A DNA stretch of 64,000 nucleotides, taken from positions 1-64,000 of the forward strand of contig NZ_JAFBDY010000012.1 of the NCBI RefSeq assembly GCF_016908465.1, in the 5' to 3' direction. The notes beneath the pieces were generated by a model. The model had not been told where the DNA came from. It did not search any database and saw only the letters and a list, made by a program, of their open reading frames with translations. The translations under genes were made by a program, and so were the position numbers. This document shows, piece by piece, positions 56,058 through 64,000 of the stretch. How positions within the stretch are numbered: position 1 is the first letter of the stretch; every line of letters starts with the position of its first letter. The stretch comes from Lysinibacillus composti (GTDB lineage Bacteria; Bacillota; Bacilli; Bacillales_A; Planococcaceae).

Positions 56058-56220
56058 TAACATTTATTACTTTTTAGTTACATCATATTAAACTTTTTTT
56101 AAAAATATTAATTTAAAAAAATATATTATTCGTAAAGGTTATGAATAATTGATGAATTTTTATCTAAAAACTCAGATGGAATCTCGTTTTATTATGACTT
56201 TTTGTGCTAATACTTTTAAC

Positions 56221-56246
56221 AAAAAAAACCGACCCTAAAGGATCGG
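56221..56246 (-). terminator. Terminator after yugP
   Basis: On the minus strand CCGATCC and GGGTCGG form a stem with a TTTA loop, followed by TTTTTTTTG. It lies 22 nt after the yugP stop. Confidence 0.85.
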
Positions 56247-56268
56247 CGGTAAATTATCTATTTTATAA

Positions 56269-56946
56269 TTATTCTTCAGATCTTGCCATACCAGTATAAA
56301 TTAATACTAAACGAAGTAATTCAAGAACTGCTACTGCAGCTGCTGCAACATAAGTCATTGCGGCCGCACTTAAAACTTTTTTAGCACTACGCTCTTCATT
56401 ATTTGAAATAATTCCTAACGATACAACTTCATTCATCGCTCGTTTAGAAGCATCAAACTCTACAGGTAATGTAACGATTTGGAACAAGACACCTGCACCT
56501 AATAATACAATACCTAATAAAAGCATGTTTGACATAGATGCAAAAATACCAATTAATACGAAAATCCATGATAAGTTAGATGAAATATTGGCAACTGGAA
56601 CTAATTTAGCACGTAATGTTAAAAATGAATATGCTTCTTTATGTTGAATAGCATGTCCTACTTCATGTGCAGCAACTGCTGTTCCTGCAATAGAAGAGTT
56701 ATAGTAGTTATCCTCCGATAAAGCTACTGTTTTAGTTGCTGGATTATAGTGATCAGATAATACTCCTTGAGTTGGTACGACACGTACATCATAAAGTCCG
56801 TGTTGATCTAAAATCATTCTTGCTACTTGAGCACCAGTCATTCCTTTAGATGCACCAACTTGAGAAAATTTCTTGTATGTGCTTTTTACCTTAAATTGTG
56901 CGTAAATTGGCAATAATAATATTACTAAAAAGTAAATGATAAACAT
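56269..56946 (-). CDS. yugP: YugP-family zinc membrane metallopeptidase
   Basis: A 225-residue membrane protease-like protein. The zinc motif HEVGH is at residues 94-98 in AAHEVGHAIQH, with several helices: an N-terminal one (2-19), two around 115-155, and one near 195-215. It matches the YugP family of membrane zinc metallopeptidases, whose substrates are unknown. The ATG follows AAAGGGAGAGA. It sits where B. subtilis has ypjB, in the qcr-dapB region, so its presence here is an insertion or replacement. Confidence 0.88.
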   Translation of the reverse strand: MFIIYFLVILLLPIYAQFKVKSTYKKFSQVGASKGMTGAQVARMILDQHGLYDVRVVPTQGVLSDHYNPATKTVALSEDNYYNSSIAGTAVAAHEVGHAIQHKEAYSFLTLRAKLVPVANISSNLSWIFVLIGIFASMSNMLLLGIVLLGAGVLFQIVTLPVEFDASKRAMNEVVSLGIISNNEERSAKKVLSAAAMTYVAAAAVAVLELLRLVLIYTGMARSEE

Positions 56947-57008
56947 TCTTTTTGTATCTCTCCCTTTCCCTTTTTATACTCTACTCTATTTATTATTTTA
57001 ATAGTAAA

Positions 57009-57608
57009 TTATTTATTCTGCAAATGTTCTCCCTTATTTTGAACAATGAAGGCGATGCCAATACAGCAAATAGACAACCAAAAAGTGAAATAACCAATAT
57101 GACTAGCATATTGTTCTAAGCTTCGATATGTTGGCATCTGTCCATAAACGTAATCAATAACATCGTTATGCAGTGTCCAGATGGCAGCAATAAGCACATG
57201 GACATAAGTAAATCGATAATTAAAAATATAAAGAACTGCTTGTACAGCCATTAAAAAATGCGAAACAACAAGCATCCATCCCAATGGTCCAATTGGTCCA
57301 CTTTCAACTATTGTCCATAAATTCATGACAACTGCCCAAATCCCATACTTAATTAAAGTAATCAATGCTAACGCCTCAATTAATTTAAAGTTTTTACCAA
57401 ATAACCAACCAAGAATGGCAATCGTAAAGAATAAACTTGCAGTGGGGCTATCGGGTACAAATATTAAAAATTGGGGCTCCGTCACTGCAAGCTGCCAACC
57501 ATACCAGTAATAACCATATATAGTACCTAAAAAATTTATTATCAATAATAAATTTAAAAATGACTTAGATCGAAGTAAATACTGAATTTGTAGTAACACT
57601 GGATTCAC
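57009..57608 (-). CDS. ypjA: YpjA family membrane protein (DUF1405)
   Basis: A 199-residue membrane protein with five to six hydrophobic segments (for example FLNLLLIINFLGTIYGYY, LFFTIAILGWLFG and YFTFWLSICCIGIAFIV). It is the DUF1405 protein that follows qcrC in B. subtilis (ypjA). Function unknown. It lies 523 nt from qcrC here and just upstream of yugP (63 nt), so the two may be cotranscribed. Confidence 0.85.
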   Translation of the reverse strand: MNPVLLQIQYLLRSKSFLNLLLIINFLGTIYGYYWYGWQLAVTEPQFLIFVPDSPTASLFFTIAILGWLFGKNFKLIEALALITLIKYGIWAVVMNLWTIVESGPIGPLGWMLVVSHFLMAVQAVLYIFNYRFTYVHVLIAAIWTLHNDVIDYVYGQMPTYRSLEQYASHIGYFTFWLSICCIGIAFIVQNKGEHLQNK

Positions 57609-58080
57609 AACTCCTCTATATTAATTAAATGCGCTTTGGCTTATTTATGACTGCAAGCTTTCGTCACAGCAAAACATTTGCATCATCCAGATATTATCGT
57701 GCATAGGTCAATACGATGTTATTCACTTAAACGTTGACACAAAGGCTAATAATGTAAGTACTCCACTGATTCAAACGTACAGTGCGTTTTAGCGATAAGT
57801 GCTATTCTTAGTCTAATATCTTATATTAAATTTTCCTTAATAAAATTTGTCATTCGCCATTCTTAGAAGACTTGACTTCATTCTTTTCACACATATAGAA
57901 GTGGTGAGATGGATGAAGTTGAGTTTCACAAAAATTACATAATTTTGAATATGTATAAAAATTTCAGCATATGTACTACTAAAGAATACCACAATTTCAG
58001 TAAATTAATCTTCTAGTAAAAGCTAATTAATTATTTCTCTAGACGAAAAAGACGACTCTACTATTTGAATAAAAGTACTT
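57609..58080. other. Intergenic region between qcrC and ypjA
   Basis: Long AT-rich gap after the qcr operon terminator. CGATGTTATTCACT at 57716 recurs as CGATGTTGTTCACT at 53658. I see no ORF with a ribosome site; no ypjA promoter stands out. Confidence 0.45.
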
Positions 58081-58084
58081 TTAA

Positions 58085-58123
58085 AAATAAAAGAAAGAGA
58101 GTCAGTTTCCCAACTCTCTTTAA
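58085..58123 (-). terminator. Terminator of the qcrABC operon
   Basis: On the minus strand AAAGAGAGT and ACTCTCTTT form a 9-bp stem with a 10-nt loop, followed by CTTTTATTTTT. It lies 9 nt after the qcrC stop. Confidence 0.85.
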
Positions 58124-58131
58124 AGCTTGTA

Positions 58132-58920
58132 CTATTCTTCAGCTTTTAAACTTGCAATAAATTCAGCTAATACTTGAAGTTCTTCATCAGTACCCTTAAA
58201 TTGACCCGATGGCATTGCGCCACGACCATTTTTAATTACTTCTGCAACTTCTTCAGCTGTTAATTCGTTACCTACTAATGCAGGGGCTGCACCGCCACCT
58301 TGCATATCAGCACCGTGGCAAGCAATACATGATTTACCTTGTTCACCGGTGAAAATTAAATAACCTTCAGCAGTCTCATCAATTTCAACTTCAACAACTT
58401 CTTTGATTTCACCTTGTTTAGCTGCTGCTTCCCAGTCATGGTTTGCAACAGATTCCCAAGTTAAATAAATCATTGATGCAACAGTTAGTAACATAAGTGC
58501 AGTTGGAATTGGACGCTTAGATGGTTTACGTTCTGGACCTTTGTCAAGGAATGGCATTAACATTAATGCTGCGACAGCTAATCCAGGAACTATTACTGCT
58601 CCAATAACGTTATAAGGACCTGAAGCATAAGTATATTTTAATAATTGATATAAGAACAAGAAGTACCAGTCTGGTAACGGAATATAAGAAGCGTTCGTTG
58701 GATCAGCTGGACCTTCTAATGGTGATGGATGAGCAACAGTTAATATTAAATAACCGATTAAGAATACCGCACCAACCATCCATTCCTTTAATAAGAAATC
58801 AGGCCAAAACGCTTCTGTTTTGCCAGGATACTCGGAATAATCTTTTGGTATATTCGGTTTGCGATTATTAAGTGCAACACGCGAATCGCCTACGAATTTC
58901 ATTCCTTTACCGCGATGCAT
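58132..58920 (-). CDS. qcrC: Menaquinol:cytochrome c reductase cytochrome b/c subunit
   Basis: Fused subunit of the Gram-positive bc complex, 262 residues. The N-terminal half is subunit IV-like with three membrane helices (PLPDWYFLFLYQLLKY). The C-terminal half is a cytochrome c with CIACHGAD at about residues 197-204 and distal methionine in GAMPSGQF. The opening MHRGKGMKFVGDSR is nearly identical to B. subtilis QcrC. It is the last gene of qcrABC, 43 nt after qcrB. Confidence 0.96.
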   Translation of the reverse strand: MHRGKGMKFVGDSRVALNNRKPNIPKDYSEYPGKTEAFWPDFLLKEWMVGAVFLIGYLILTVAHPSPLEGPADPTNASYIPLPDWYFLFLYQLLKYTYASGPYNVIGAVIVPGLAVAALMLMPFLDKGPERKPSKRPIPTALMLLTVASMIYLTWESVANHDWEAAAKQGEIKEVVEVEIDETAEGYLIFTGEQGKSCIACHGADMQGGGAAPALVGNELTAEEVAEVIKNGRGAMPSGQFKGTDEELQVLAEFIASLKAEE

Positions 58921-58963
58921 AGTGTCCCCTCCTTTAAAAAATCATAAAACATTTGTATTTAAA

Positions 58964-59638
58964 TCATAGTGGGCCTGAGATACCTTGACGGCGAATCATC
59001 ACAAAGTGTGCTGCAAGTAAGGCAAATAATACTGCTGGTAAGAAGAATACGTGAATTGCAAAGAAACGCGTTAATGTTTGTGCACCCAGAATTGTTGAAT
59101 CACCAGCAAGTAGGATCTTAATTAATTCACCGATAAATGGTACTGAAGCAGCAATTTGAATCCCTACTTTTGTTGCAAATAACGCTTTCATGTCCCAAGG
59201 AAGTAAATATCCTGTGAAACCTAAACCTAACATTACACAGAAAATTAAAACACCTACAATCCAGTTTAACTCACGCGGTTTTTTATAAGAACCTGTGAAG
59301 AATACACGAAGTGTATGTAAGAACATCATTACGATTACTAATGAAGCTCCCCAATGGTGCATACCACGTACGATTTCACCGAAAGCTACTTCGTTTTGTA
59401 AATAATAAACTGATTTCCACGCATTCTCTACGTCTGGTACATAGTACATTGTTAAGAACATACCTGACAAAATTTGAATTACAGTAATGAAGAATGTTAA
59501 TCCCCCAAAACAATAAACGAATGCTGAAAAGTGATGTGCAGGGTTAACGTGCTCTGGCACTTCGTGGTCGGCAATATCACGCCAAATTGGTGTAATATCT
59601 AATCGCTCATCGACCCAATCATAAATTTTGTTTAGCAC
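58964..59638 (-). CDS. qcrB: Menaquinol:cytochrome c reductase cytochrome b subunit
   Basis: A short cytochrome b6-type subunit of 224 residues with four membrane helices. The haem-b histidines lie in MHHWGASLVIVMMFLHTLRV and in IHVFFLPAVLFALLAAHFV. The quinol-site neighbourhood GYLLPWDMKALFATKVG is intact. It is in the standard qcrA-qcrB-qcrC order, 21 nt after qcrA. Confidence 0.96.
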   Translation of the reverse strand: MLNKIYDWVDERLDITPIWRDIADHEVPEHVNPAHHFSAFVYCFGGLTFFITVIQILSGMFLTMYYVPDVENAWKSVYYLQNEVAFGEIVRGMHHWGASLVIVMMFLHTLRVFFTGSYKKPRELNWIVGVLIFCVMLGLGFTGYLLPWDMKALFATKVGIQIAASVPFIGELIKILLAGDSTILGAQTLTRFFAIHVFFLPAVLFALLAAHFVMIRRQGISGPL

Positions 59639-59659
59639 AATTGTCTACCCCCTAACTAA

Positions 59660-60163
59660 TTAAACTAAAGTATTTGCGATTTTTTTCCCAAGCAGTAAAA
59701 AACCATCTTTTTCTGACACTTCATACTCGTCTAACGGACCTGTTGGTGGTGTACCTGGAATGTTTTTACCATTTTTCTCATAACGTCCACCGTGACAAGC
59801 ACAGAAGAATTGGTTTGGGTGAGCCTGATCACTATTCCAGTTTACCGTACAACCTAAATGTTTACATACTGGTGAAAGTGCGACAATTATATCTCCACTT
59901 TTATACACCCAAGCAGCATCAGTTACTTCAGACTTGTACCAAGCATCAACTTGTTCGAATGAAAAGTCTACTTTAACAGGTTCTTCCGTAATATCTGCAA
60001 TTTTTGTGCTAGTTTGTACAAAATCTCCTTCAGCTTTTGTTTGTAGAGCTGGATCAATTGCAAAGCGCACCATTGGCATTAACATACCTGCCGCCATAAA
60101 TCCACCAACACCTGTTAAAGTGTAGTTAAGAAATTGACGTCTTGTAACTCGATTGTTACTCAT
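59660..60163 (-). CDS. qcrA: Menaquinol:cytochrome c reductase Rieske iron-sulfur subunit
   Basis: A 167-residue Rieske protein. The N-terminal twin-arginine-like stretch VTRRQFLNYTLTGVGGFMAAG acts as signal-anchor (Tat type). The [2Fe-2S] ligands lie in CKHLGCTV and CACHGGRYEKNGK, with the disulfide cysteines present in both. It heads qcrABC behind a strong promoter at 60241-60269 and moves electrons from menaquinol to cytochrome c. Confidence 0.96.
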   Translation of the reverse strand: MSNNRVTRRQFLNYTLTGVGGFMAAGMLMPMVRFAIDPALQTKAEGDFVQTSTKIADITEEPVKVDFSFEQVDAWYKSEVTDAAWVYKSGDIIVALSPVCKHLGCTVNWNSDQAHPNQFFCACHGGRYEKNGKNIPGTPPTGPLDEYEVSEKDGFLLLGKKIANTLV

Positions 60164-60240
60164 CTTTTTCCCCCCCCTAACTAAAAGGTCAGTCCAATGG
60201 ACATACTTTTTACAAATAGTAGTAATACTAGGACATATCT

Positions 60241-60269
60241 ATGATATATCAATAAAATTAGTTGGTCAA
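60241..60269 (-). promoter_or_regulatory. Promoter of qcrABC
   Basis: On the minus strand TTGACC (60269-60264), a 17-nt spacer and TATCAT (60246-60241) form a good sigma-A promoter. The start near 60234 is about 70 nt before qcrA. Confidence 0.75.
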
Positions 60270-60320
60270 TATTGGTTTCTCTTGATTTGAACAGTTTGTG
60301 AACATTTCTTGAAACAATTT

Positions 60321-60770
60321 CTAGACTTGAGACCATTTGGAAGATAGTACAGGAATTACTTGTTTTAACTGTTCATCAAGGACAGATTTTTTAACTGACT
60401 TGTCCATTGACTCAAGAGGTATTGCTGGTAACCAAATAATATCAATTTGGTTACTTAAGCTTGTCCAACTATGATCACTTGTAATAAAGAGTACATGTTT
60501 AAAACCACCACGATGAAGTTCGTCCTTGATTGCATTTATATCAAGGCCTTTTTTTGTTTCCTCCGTGTAGGAAAATGGTGGCATTACCATTAGCCGTCCC
60601 TTAAATTGTTGTTCGATAAAATTTGTTAAGGACATCATAAATTCTGCAGCAGAACTACTTTGTTTGATCGATGAATCATCAAAATTTATTGAAAGCAATG
60701 GAATAATTGCCGTATCAATAAAATCCTTTTGCGTCTGAAATTGTTGTACGTCTTTTACACTAAATATCAC
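60321..60770 (-). CDS. ypiF: YpiF family protein (DUF2487)
   Basis: A 149-residue protein of unknown function. GTG at 60770 is the start since GGAGGAG lies 7 nt before it; the longer frame has no ribosome site. Conserved stretches are FIEQQFKGRLMVMPPFSYTE and LFITSDHSWTS. B. subtilis has ypiF directly upstream of qcrA, as here. Not membrane bound. Confidence 0.85.
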   Translation of the reverse strand: MIFSVKDVQQFQTQKDFIDTAIIPLLSINFDDSSIKQSSSAAEFMMSLTNFIEQQFKGRLMVMPPFSYTEETKKGLDINAIKDELHRGGFKHVLFITSDHSWTSLSNQIDIIWLPAIPLESMDKSVKKSVLDEQLKQVIPVLSSKWSQV

Positions 60771-60997
60771 GAATACTCTCCTCCATAAACCTCTACCTCT
60801 AATGTTTGCCAAATATCATTATAAGTATAAATTATTCTTTGAAATTTTTATGTAAAAATACGCAAAAAGCGTATTTATAAGAATTTTTCTCTTCTTTTTT
60901 ACTAAAAGAGCTATGTGTTACTAATTTTTTACTAAGTCATAATAGAAACTTGATTAATTTTTTATAATAGTCATGTTTAACTGAAGAAAAAGAATAT

Positions 60998-61031
60998 CTT
61001 ATTCAGTCGAGGTTTTTCCCGACTGAATAAG
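60998..61031 (-). terminator. Terminator after ypiB
   Basis: On the minus strand CTTATTCAGTCG and CGACTGAATAAG form a 12-bp stem with a 10-nt loop, followed by ATATTCTTTTTC. It is just after the ypiB stop. Confidence 0.75.
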
Positions 61032-61032
61032 A

Positions 61033-61587
61033 TTAATTATTAGATGTCTGTTTTAATGTCTGAAGTAAATTGGATAGCTTAATAAAACGTTCTTTGTCGC
61101 CTAGATCTAAGGCTTCGTCAATTTCTCGTAACAATTTTTCTTCTTGAAATGCTAATAAGCTGTTATTTAGTAATTCTTCAGCAATAATTCTGTCTTTTTC
61201 ATTAATGTGCAAGTATTTCGGCATATGAGGATTTTCTTCAAGCACTGCTAAATACTGCTGACTTGGTGGGATATTTGGGAAATTCAATTGAATGTACATA
61301 CTTTCACTCGGATGTAAACGTAAATCATGAAAAGACTTTTCTGCATCTGACGTCATAATGTTCCCCTTATAAAACCGAAATGGAACACCGTTCGAATCCA
61401 CAGAAGACATGACAATTGCACGTGGGCAATAGTGAGCTTCTTCAACGAAATGAATGTTTTCTAATAAATTATCATTACTCAACAAATAATTTAAAATCCA
61501 AACACATTCTCTTCTTTTCAATTGAAAGTTTTTCAAAAACCAACGGACAAAGTTCTTTTTATCAACGAGCGGAACGGAAGAAGTCAT
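61033..61587 (-). CDS. ypiB: YpiB family protein (UPF0302)
   Basis: A 184-residue cytoplasmic protein. The N-terminal UPF0302 domain ([20 protein letters not shown], then [20 protein letters not shown]) is followed by an IDEAL-type C-terminal segment ([20 protein letters not shown]). The IDEAL motif suggests a protein-interaction tail. It follows ypiA by 15 nt as in B. subtilis. Its ATG follows AAAAGGAGGGATAG. Function not established. Confidence 0.88.
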   Translation of the reverse strand: MTSSVPLVDKKNFVRWFLKNFQLKRRECVWILNYLLSNDNLLENIHFVEEAHYCPRAIVMSSVDSNGVPFRFYKGNIMTSDAEKSFHDLRLHPSESMYIQLNFPNIPPSQQYLAVLEENPHMPKYLHINEKDRIIAEELLNNSLLAFQEEKLLREIDEALDLGDKERFIKLSNLLQTLKQTSNN

Positions 61588-61602
61588 TAGCTATCCCTCC
61601 TT

Positions 61603-62868
61603 TTAATCAAGAGTGTTAAGCAAATCAAACCATTGTTGTTCAGTTGGCTGTAAGGAAATCAATTGCTTAGCAATTTCTCGGGCTTCATCCCTTTTACCGT
61701 CTTCTATTAAGAAATAACAATATTTTTCTAGAAACGACGGCTCTTCCTTAAAATCATTATATGCTGTATTGTAAATTTCGTATGCGCGTTCAAATTGTTC
61801 AACTTTGTCGTAAGCATGCGCCACGAAAGGATATAACGCTGTCCAACTAAAATTATCTTTTGTTAAATTTTCAAATAATTCAATTATTTCTTCAAAACGC
61901 TCCTCTTTTTCATAAATAGACATCAATATTAGAAGTGCTTCCATATATTCAGGATCAAGTGCAATTGCCTCATATAAATGTTCAACAGCTTGTTCAGGTC
62001 GTCCATTTTTTAATGCTAGCTTAGCAGCCAATAAATAAAATGATTTGTCATATTCATCACGTTTCAAACCTTCACAAATAACGGAATAAGCTCTTTTATT
62101 ATCCTCTAACATTGCATAACTCTCAGCTAATAATAAGTAAGCGCTAAAGTAATCAGGATCTAATTCTTTTAAATCTTCTAATTGTTTAATTGCTAGTTCA
62201 TATTTCTCAGCTTGGAATGCAGCATATGCGGAACCAAATAATAAATCTGGTGCTACTTTTTCCTCAAGGGCTTCCATGTAATATTCTAATGCTGTTTCAT
62301 AGCCCCCTCCGGAACGATATACTTCAGCAAGTCTTTCTGCTAGGAGTATTCCAGCAAATGATTTGTCGTTCCCATGTAACTCTTCATAAATACGAGCAGC
62401 CTCAGTAAAGCGTCCTGTTTCAAATAATAGTTCCGCTTTAGCAAATTGTAAAAGTGGCTCATTAGGTAATAAGTGTAATGCTTCATTAATTCGCTGTTCC
62501 GCTACCTCATATAATCCTTGCATTTGGTAATAATCCGCTAGTACTAGAAGGCTTTGTGGGTATTCAGGTGCCTGTGAATCTACCGCTAATAATAAATTTA
62601 GAGCCTCATCCTCTTCCCCTAATTCAATTAAGACAGATGCTCGGTCAATAGAAAGTTGTGCTTCATCAGGAAAGATGAACTGTAAATGTTCATACACCCG
62701 ATTTGCTTCATTTAAATATCCATATTGCATTAATAAATCAGCAATTTCATATTGCAAATCTGGTTCTTCATTTAATAAAACAGAATCTAATAAATTATTA
62801 ATTGTTTGTAGTTCCCCATTTTGTATGGCAGAAATCATTTCGTTCGCTACATTTGTCATTTTGTTCAC
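61603..62868 (-). CDS. ypiA: YpiA, tetratricopeptide-repeat protein
   Basis: A 421-residue protein made almost entirely of TPR-like helical pairs (at least ten, such as YEIADLLMQYGYLNEANRVY and QAVEHLYEAIALDPEYMEA). It has no signal or membrane segment, so it is a cytoplasmic scaffold. It lies next to aroA and ypiB as in B. subtilis. The ATG follows AGATAAGGTGAAC. Function unknown beyond protein binding. Confidence 0.9.
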   Translation of the reverse strand: MNKMTNVANEMISAIQNGELQTINNLLDSVLLNEEPDLQYEIADLLMQYGYLNEANRVYEHLQFIFPDEAQLSIDRASVLIELGEEDEALNLLLAVDSQAPEYPQSLLVLADYYQMQGLYEVAEQRINEALHLLPNEPLLQFAKAELLFETGRFTEAARIYEELHGNDKSFAGILLAERLAEVYRSGGGYETALEYYMEALEEKVAPDLLFGSAYAAFQAEKYELAIKQLEDLKELDPDYFSAYLLLAESYAMLEDNKRAYSVICEGLKRDEYDKSFYLLAAKLALKNGRPEQAVEHLYEAIALDPEYMEALLILMSIYEKEERFEEIIELFENLTKDNFSWTALYPFVAHAYDKVEQFERAYEIYNTAYNDFKEEPSFLEKYCYFLIEDGKRDEAREIAKQLISLQPTEQQWFDLLNTLD

Positions 62869-62920
62869 CTTATCTCTATATTATCAATACTATGCTACAT
62901 GACTAATCTATTAGAAACAA

Positions 62921-62950
62921 GAAAAAGGTCCGCCACTTAACGTGGAGACC
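62921..62950 (-). terminator. Terminator after aroA
   Basis: On the minus strand GGTCTCCAC and GTGGCGGACC pair around GTTAA and are followed by TTTTTC. It separates aroA from ypiA. Confidence 0.75.
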
Positions 62951-63024
62951 CTAACTGTTAAACTGTCGTTGAGAATCAGTTACGAAAGCTACTCGAGTAA
63001 AGTGTAGATTCTGTTAATCTTTAA

Positions 63025-64000
63025 TTACTTAACAAGTAGATCATTTAGATGTTCGAAAAATGTCGGGTATGAAACTGCGATACATTCCGCATCATCTAAT
63101 TCAATAGGTGTTTCGCAAATTAAAGAAGCTACTGCTGCCATCATACCGATTCGATGGTCACCATATGATTTTAATCTAGCTCCGTTTAGTTTAGTTGGAC
63201 CATTGATTATCATTCCGTCCTCAGTCGCTTCAATGTCTGCACCAAGCTTTTTCAGTTCTGTTACAACAGCCGTTATACGATCTGTTTCTTTTACTTTTAA
63301 CTCTTCAGCGTCACGAATAACTGTTGTACCGTTTGCTTGTGTAGCAAGAAGCGCAATGATAGGAATTTCATCAATAAGACGAGGAATTATATCTCCTTCA
63401 ATTGTTGTCCCATTTAATTCAGAAGTTTGGATAGTAACGGTTGCTGTTGGTTCTGCAGATTGTTCATCTTCAAATTTTACAGACATATTCGCGCCCATTT
63501 GTTCAAGAACTTCAATAATTCCTGCACGTGTTGGATTCACACCAACATTGGTCATTACTATTTCGCTATTTGGAACAATTGAGCCGGCAACTAAGAAAAA
63601 CGCAGCAGAAGAAATATCACCAGGTACATTTACATGTGTTCCTAGAAGCTGTTGGCCGCCTTTAAAAGAAATCACACCATCATCAACGGTAATTTCAGCA
63701 CCAAATTGTCTAAGCATTCTTTCTGTATGATCACGTGATATTTCCTTTTCTCTAACAATTGTAGTTCCTTCTGCTCGTAGTCCTGCTAAAAGAACGGCAG
63801 ATTTGACTTGTGCACTTGCAACAGGCATAGAGTAATCAATAGCTTGTAATTTTGTCCCTTGAATTGCTAATGGCGTAAATTGACCATTATCACGTCCTGC
63901 AATTTTTGCGCCCATTTGGCGTAATGGGTCAACCACTCGACGCATAGGACGTTTACCAATAGAAGCATCACCTGTCATAATCGTATGTAAGCTTGTTCCT
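63025..64000 (-). CDS. aroA: 5-enolpyruvylshikimate-3-phosphate synthase, 3' part
   Basis: Shikimate-pathway enzyme, cut by the window end. The frame stays open through 64000 (codons before the first ATG read GTSLHTI), so the N-terminal part, roughly 100 residues, lies outside. Visible signatures: [11 protein letters not shown], the RxxxRE-like [25 protein letters not shown], the catalytic-site IPRLIDEIP and LKVKETDRI, and the C-terminal [10 protein letters not shown]. The name in B. subtilis is aroE. It precedes ypiA as in Bacillus. Confidence 0.95.
   Translation of the reverse strand, partial: GTSLHTIMTGDASIGKRPMRRVVDPLRQMGAKIAGRDNGQFTPLAIQGTKLQAIDYSMPVASAQVKSAVLLAGLRAEGTTIVREKEISRDHTERMLRQFGAEITVDDGVISFKGGQQLLGTHVNVPGDISSAAFFLVAGSIVPNSEIVMTNVGVNPTRAGIIEVLEQMGANMSVKFEDEQSAEPTATVTIQTSELNGTTIEGDIIPRLIDEIPIIALLATQANGTTVIRDAEELKVKETDRITAVVTELKKLGADIEATEDGMIINGPTKLNGARLKSYGDHRIGMMAAVASLICETPIELDDAECIAVSYPTFFEHLNDLLVK

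Overview
The window is a low-GC (roughly 36%) Gram-positive chromosome segment. It carries 55 protein genes that I can support, one RNase P RNA, and many leader, promoter, operator and terminator sites. Gene content and order match the ypiA-qcr-dapB-bshA-cca-birA-panBCD-dinG-aspB-asnS-dnaD-nth-ponA-recU-mrfA-gpsB-rnpB-ypsC core of Bacillus subtilis. The additions (ba3 oxidase, TRAP transporter, PQQ dehydrogenase, GGDEF/EAL protein) and losses (bshB1, ypjB, ypmA) point to a Lysinibacillus/Solibacillus/Ureibacillus-type member of the Planococcaceae (Caryophanaceae). The genus is an inference; no marker here fixes it.

Layout. 0.2-9 kb: D-serine dehydratase with a YqxD protein, glutamate dehydrogenase, a Yip1 membrane protein, oligoendopeptidase F, malic enzyme and a PrpE-like phosphatase. 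9-15 kb: a secreted stalk-domain protein, a sulfurtransferase, a large double-GTPase dynamin (DynA) and a 26-residue membrane peptide just upstream of it. 15-18 kb: a CheX-like protein, then the three-gene ba3-type cytochrome oxidase behind a promoter with a textbook Fnr/CRP-type box. 18.5-21.4 kb: a DctPQM TRAP transporter with a consensus CcpA site. 21.8-32.6 kb, minus strand: YpvA helicase, THUMP methyltransferase, PAS-GGDEF-EAL protein, rnpB, gpsB, mrfB-mrfA and yppE. 32.8-36.1 kb, plus strand: recU-ponA. 36.3-52.5 kb, minus strand: ypoC-nth-dnaD, asnS, aspB-ypmB-dinG, panBCD, birA-cca-bshA, mgsA-dapB. 52.7-64 kb: a YitT protein, a membrane PQQ dehydrogenase with a cytochrome c tail, YugP, YpjA, the qcrABC bc complex, ypiF-ypiB-ypiA and the 3' part of aroA.

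How the genes connect. Respiration is the strongest theme. The bc complex (qcrABC), a cytochrome-c-tailed dehydrogenase and a ba3 oxidase are all present, so electrons could pass from quinol or dehydrogenase to cytochrome c and then oxygen. Carbon-responsive control recurs: cre-like sites lie before the TRAP genes, the PQQ dehydrogenase, gpsB and the ba3 oxidase. Repair and cell-wall functions (MrfAB, RecU, Nth, DinG, YpvA, PonA, GpsB) sit together as in other Bacillales.

The items most worth a second look are: the panB leader, which looks like a pan RNA motif with a built-in antiterminator; the Fnr-type promoter of the ba3 oxidase; the peptide ahead of dynA; an ATT start codon for yqxD; a cre-like palindrome in the gpsB promoter; two inverted-repeat-bounded structured non-coding elements (one directly before asnS); and the unusual PQQ dehydrogenase. 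I found no CRISPR array, insertion sequence, prophage or tRNA/rRNA gene.
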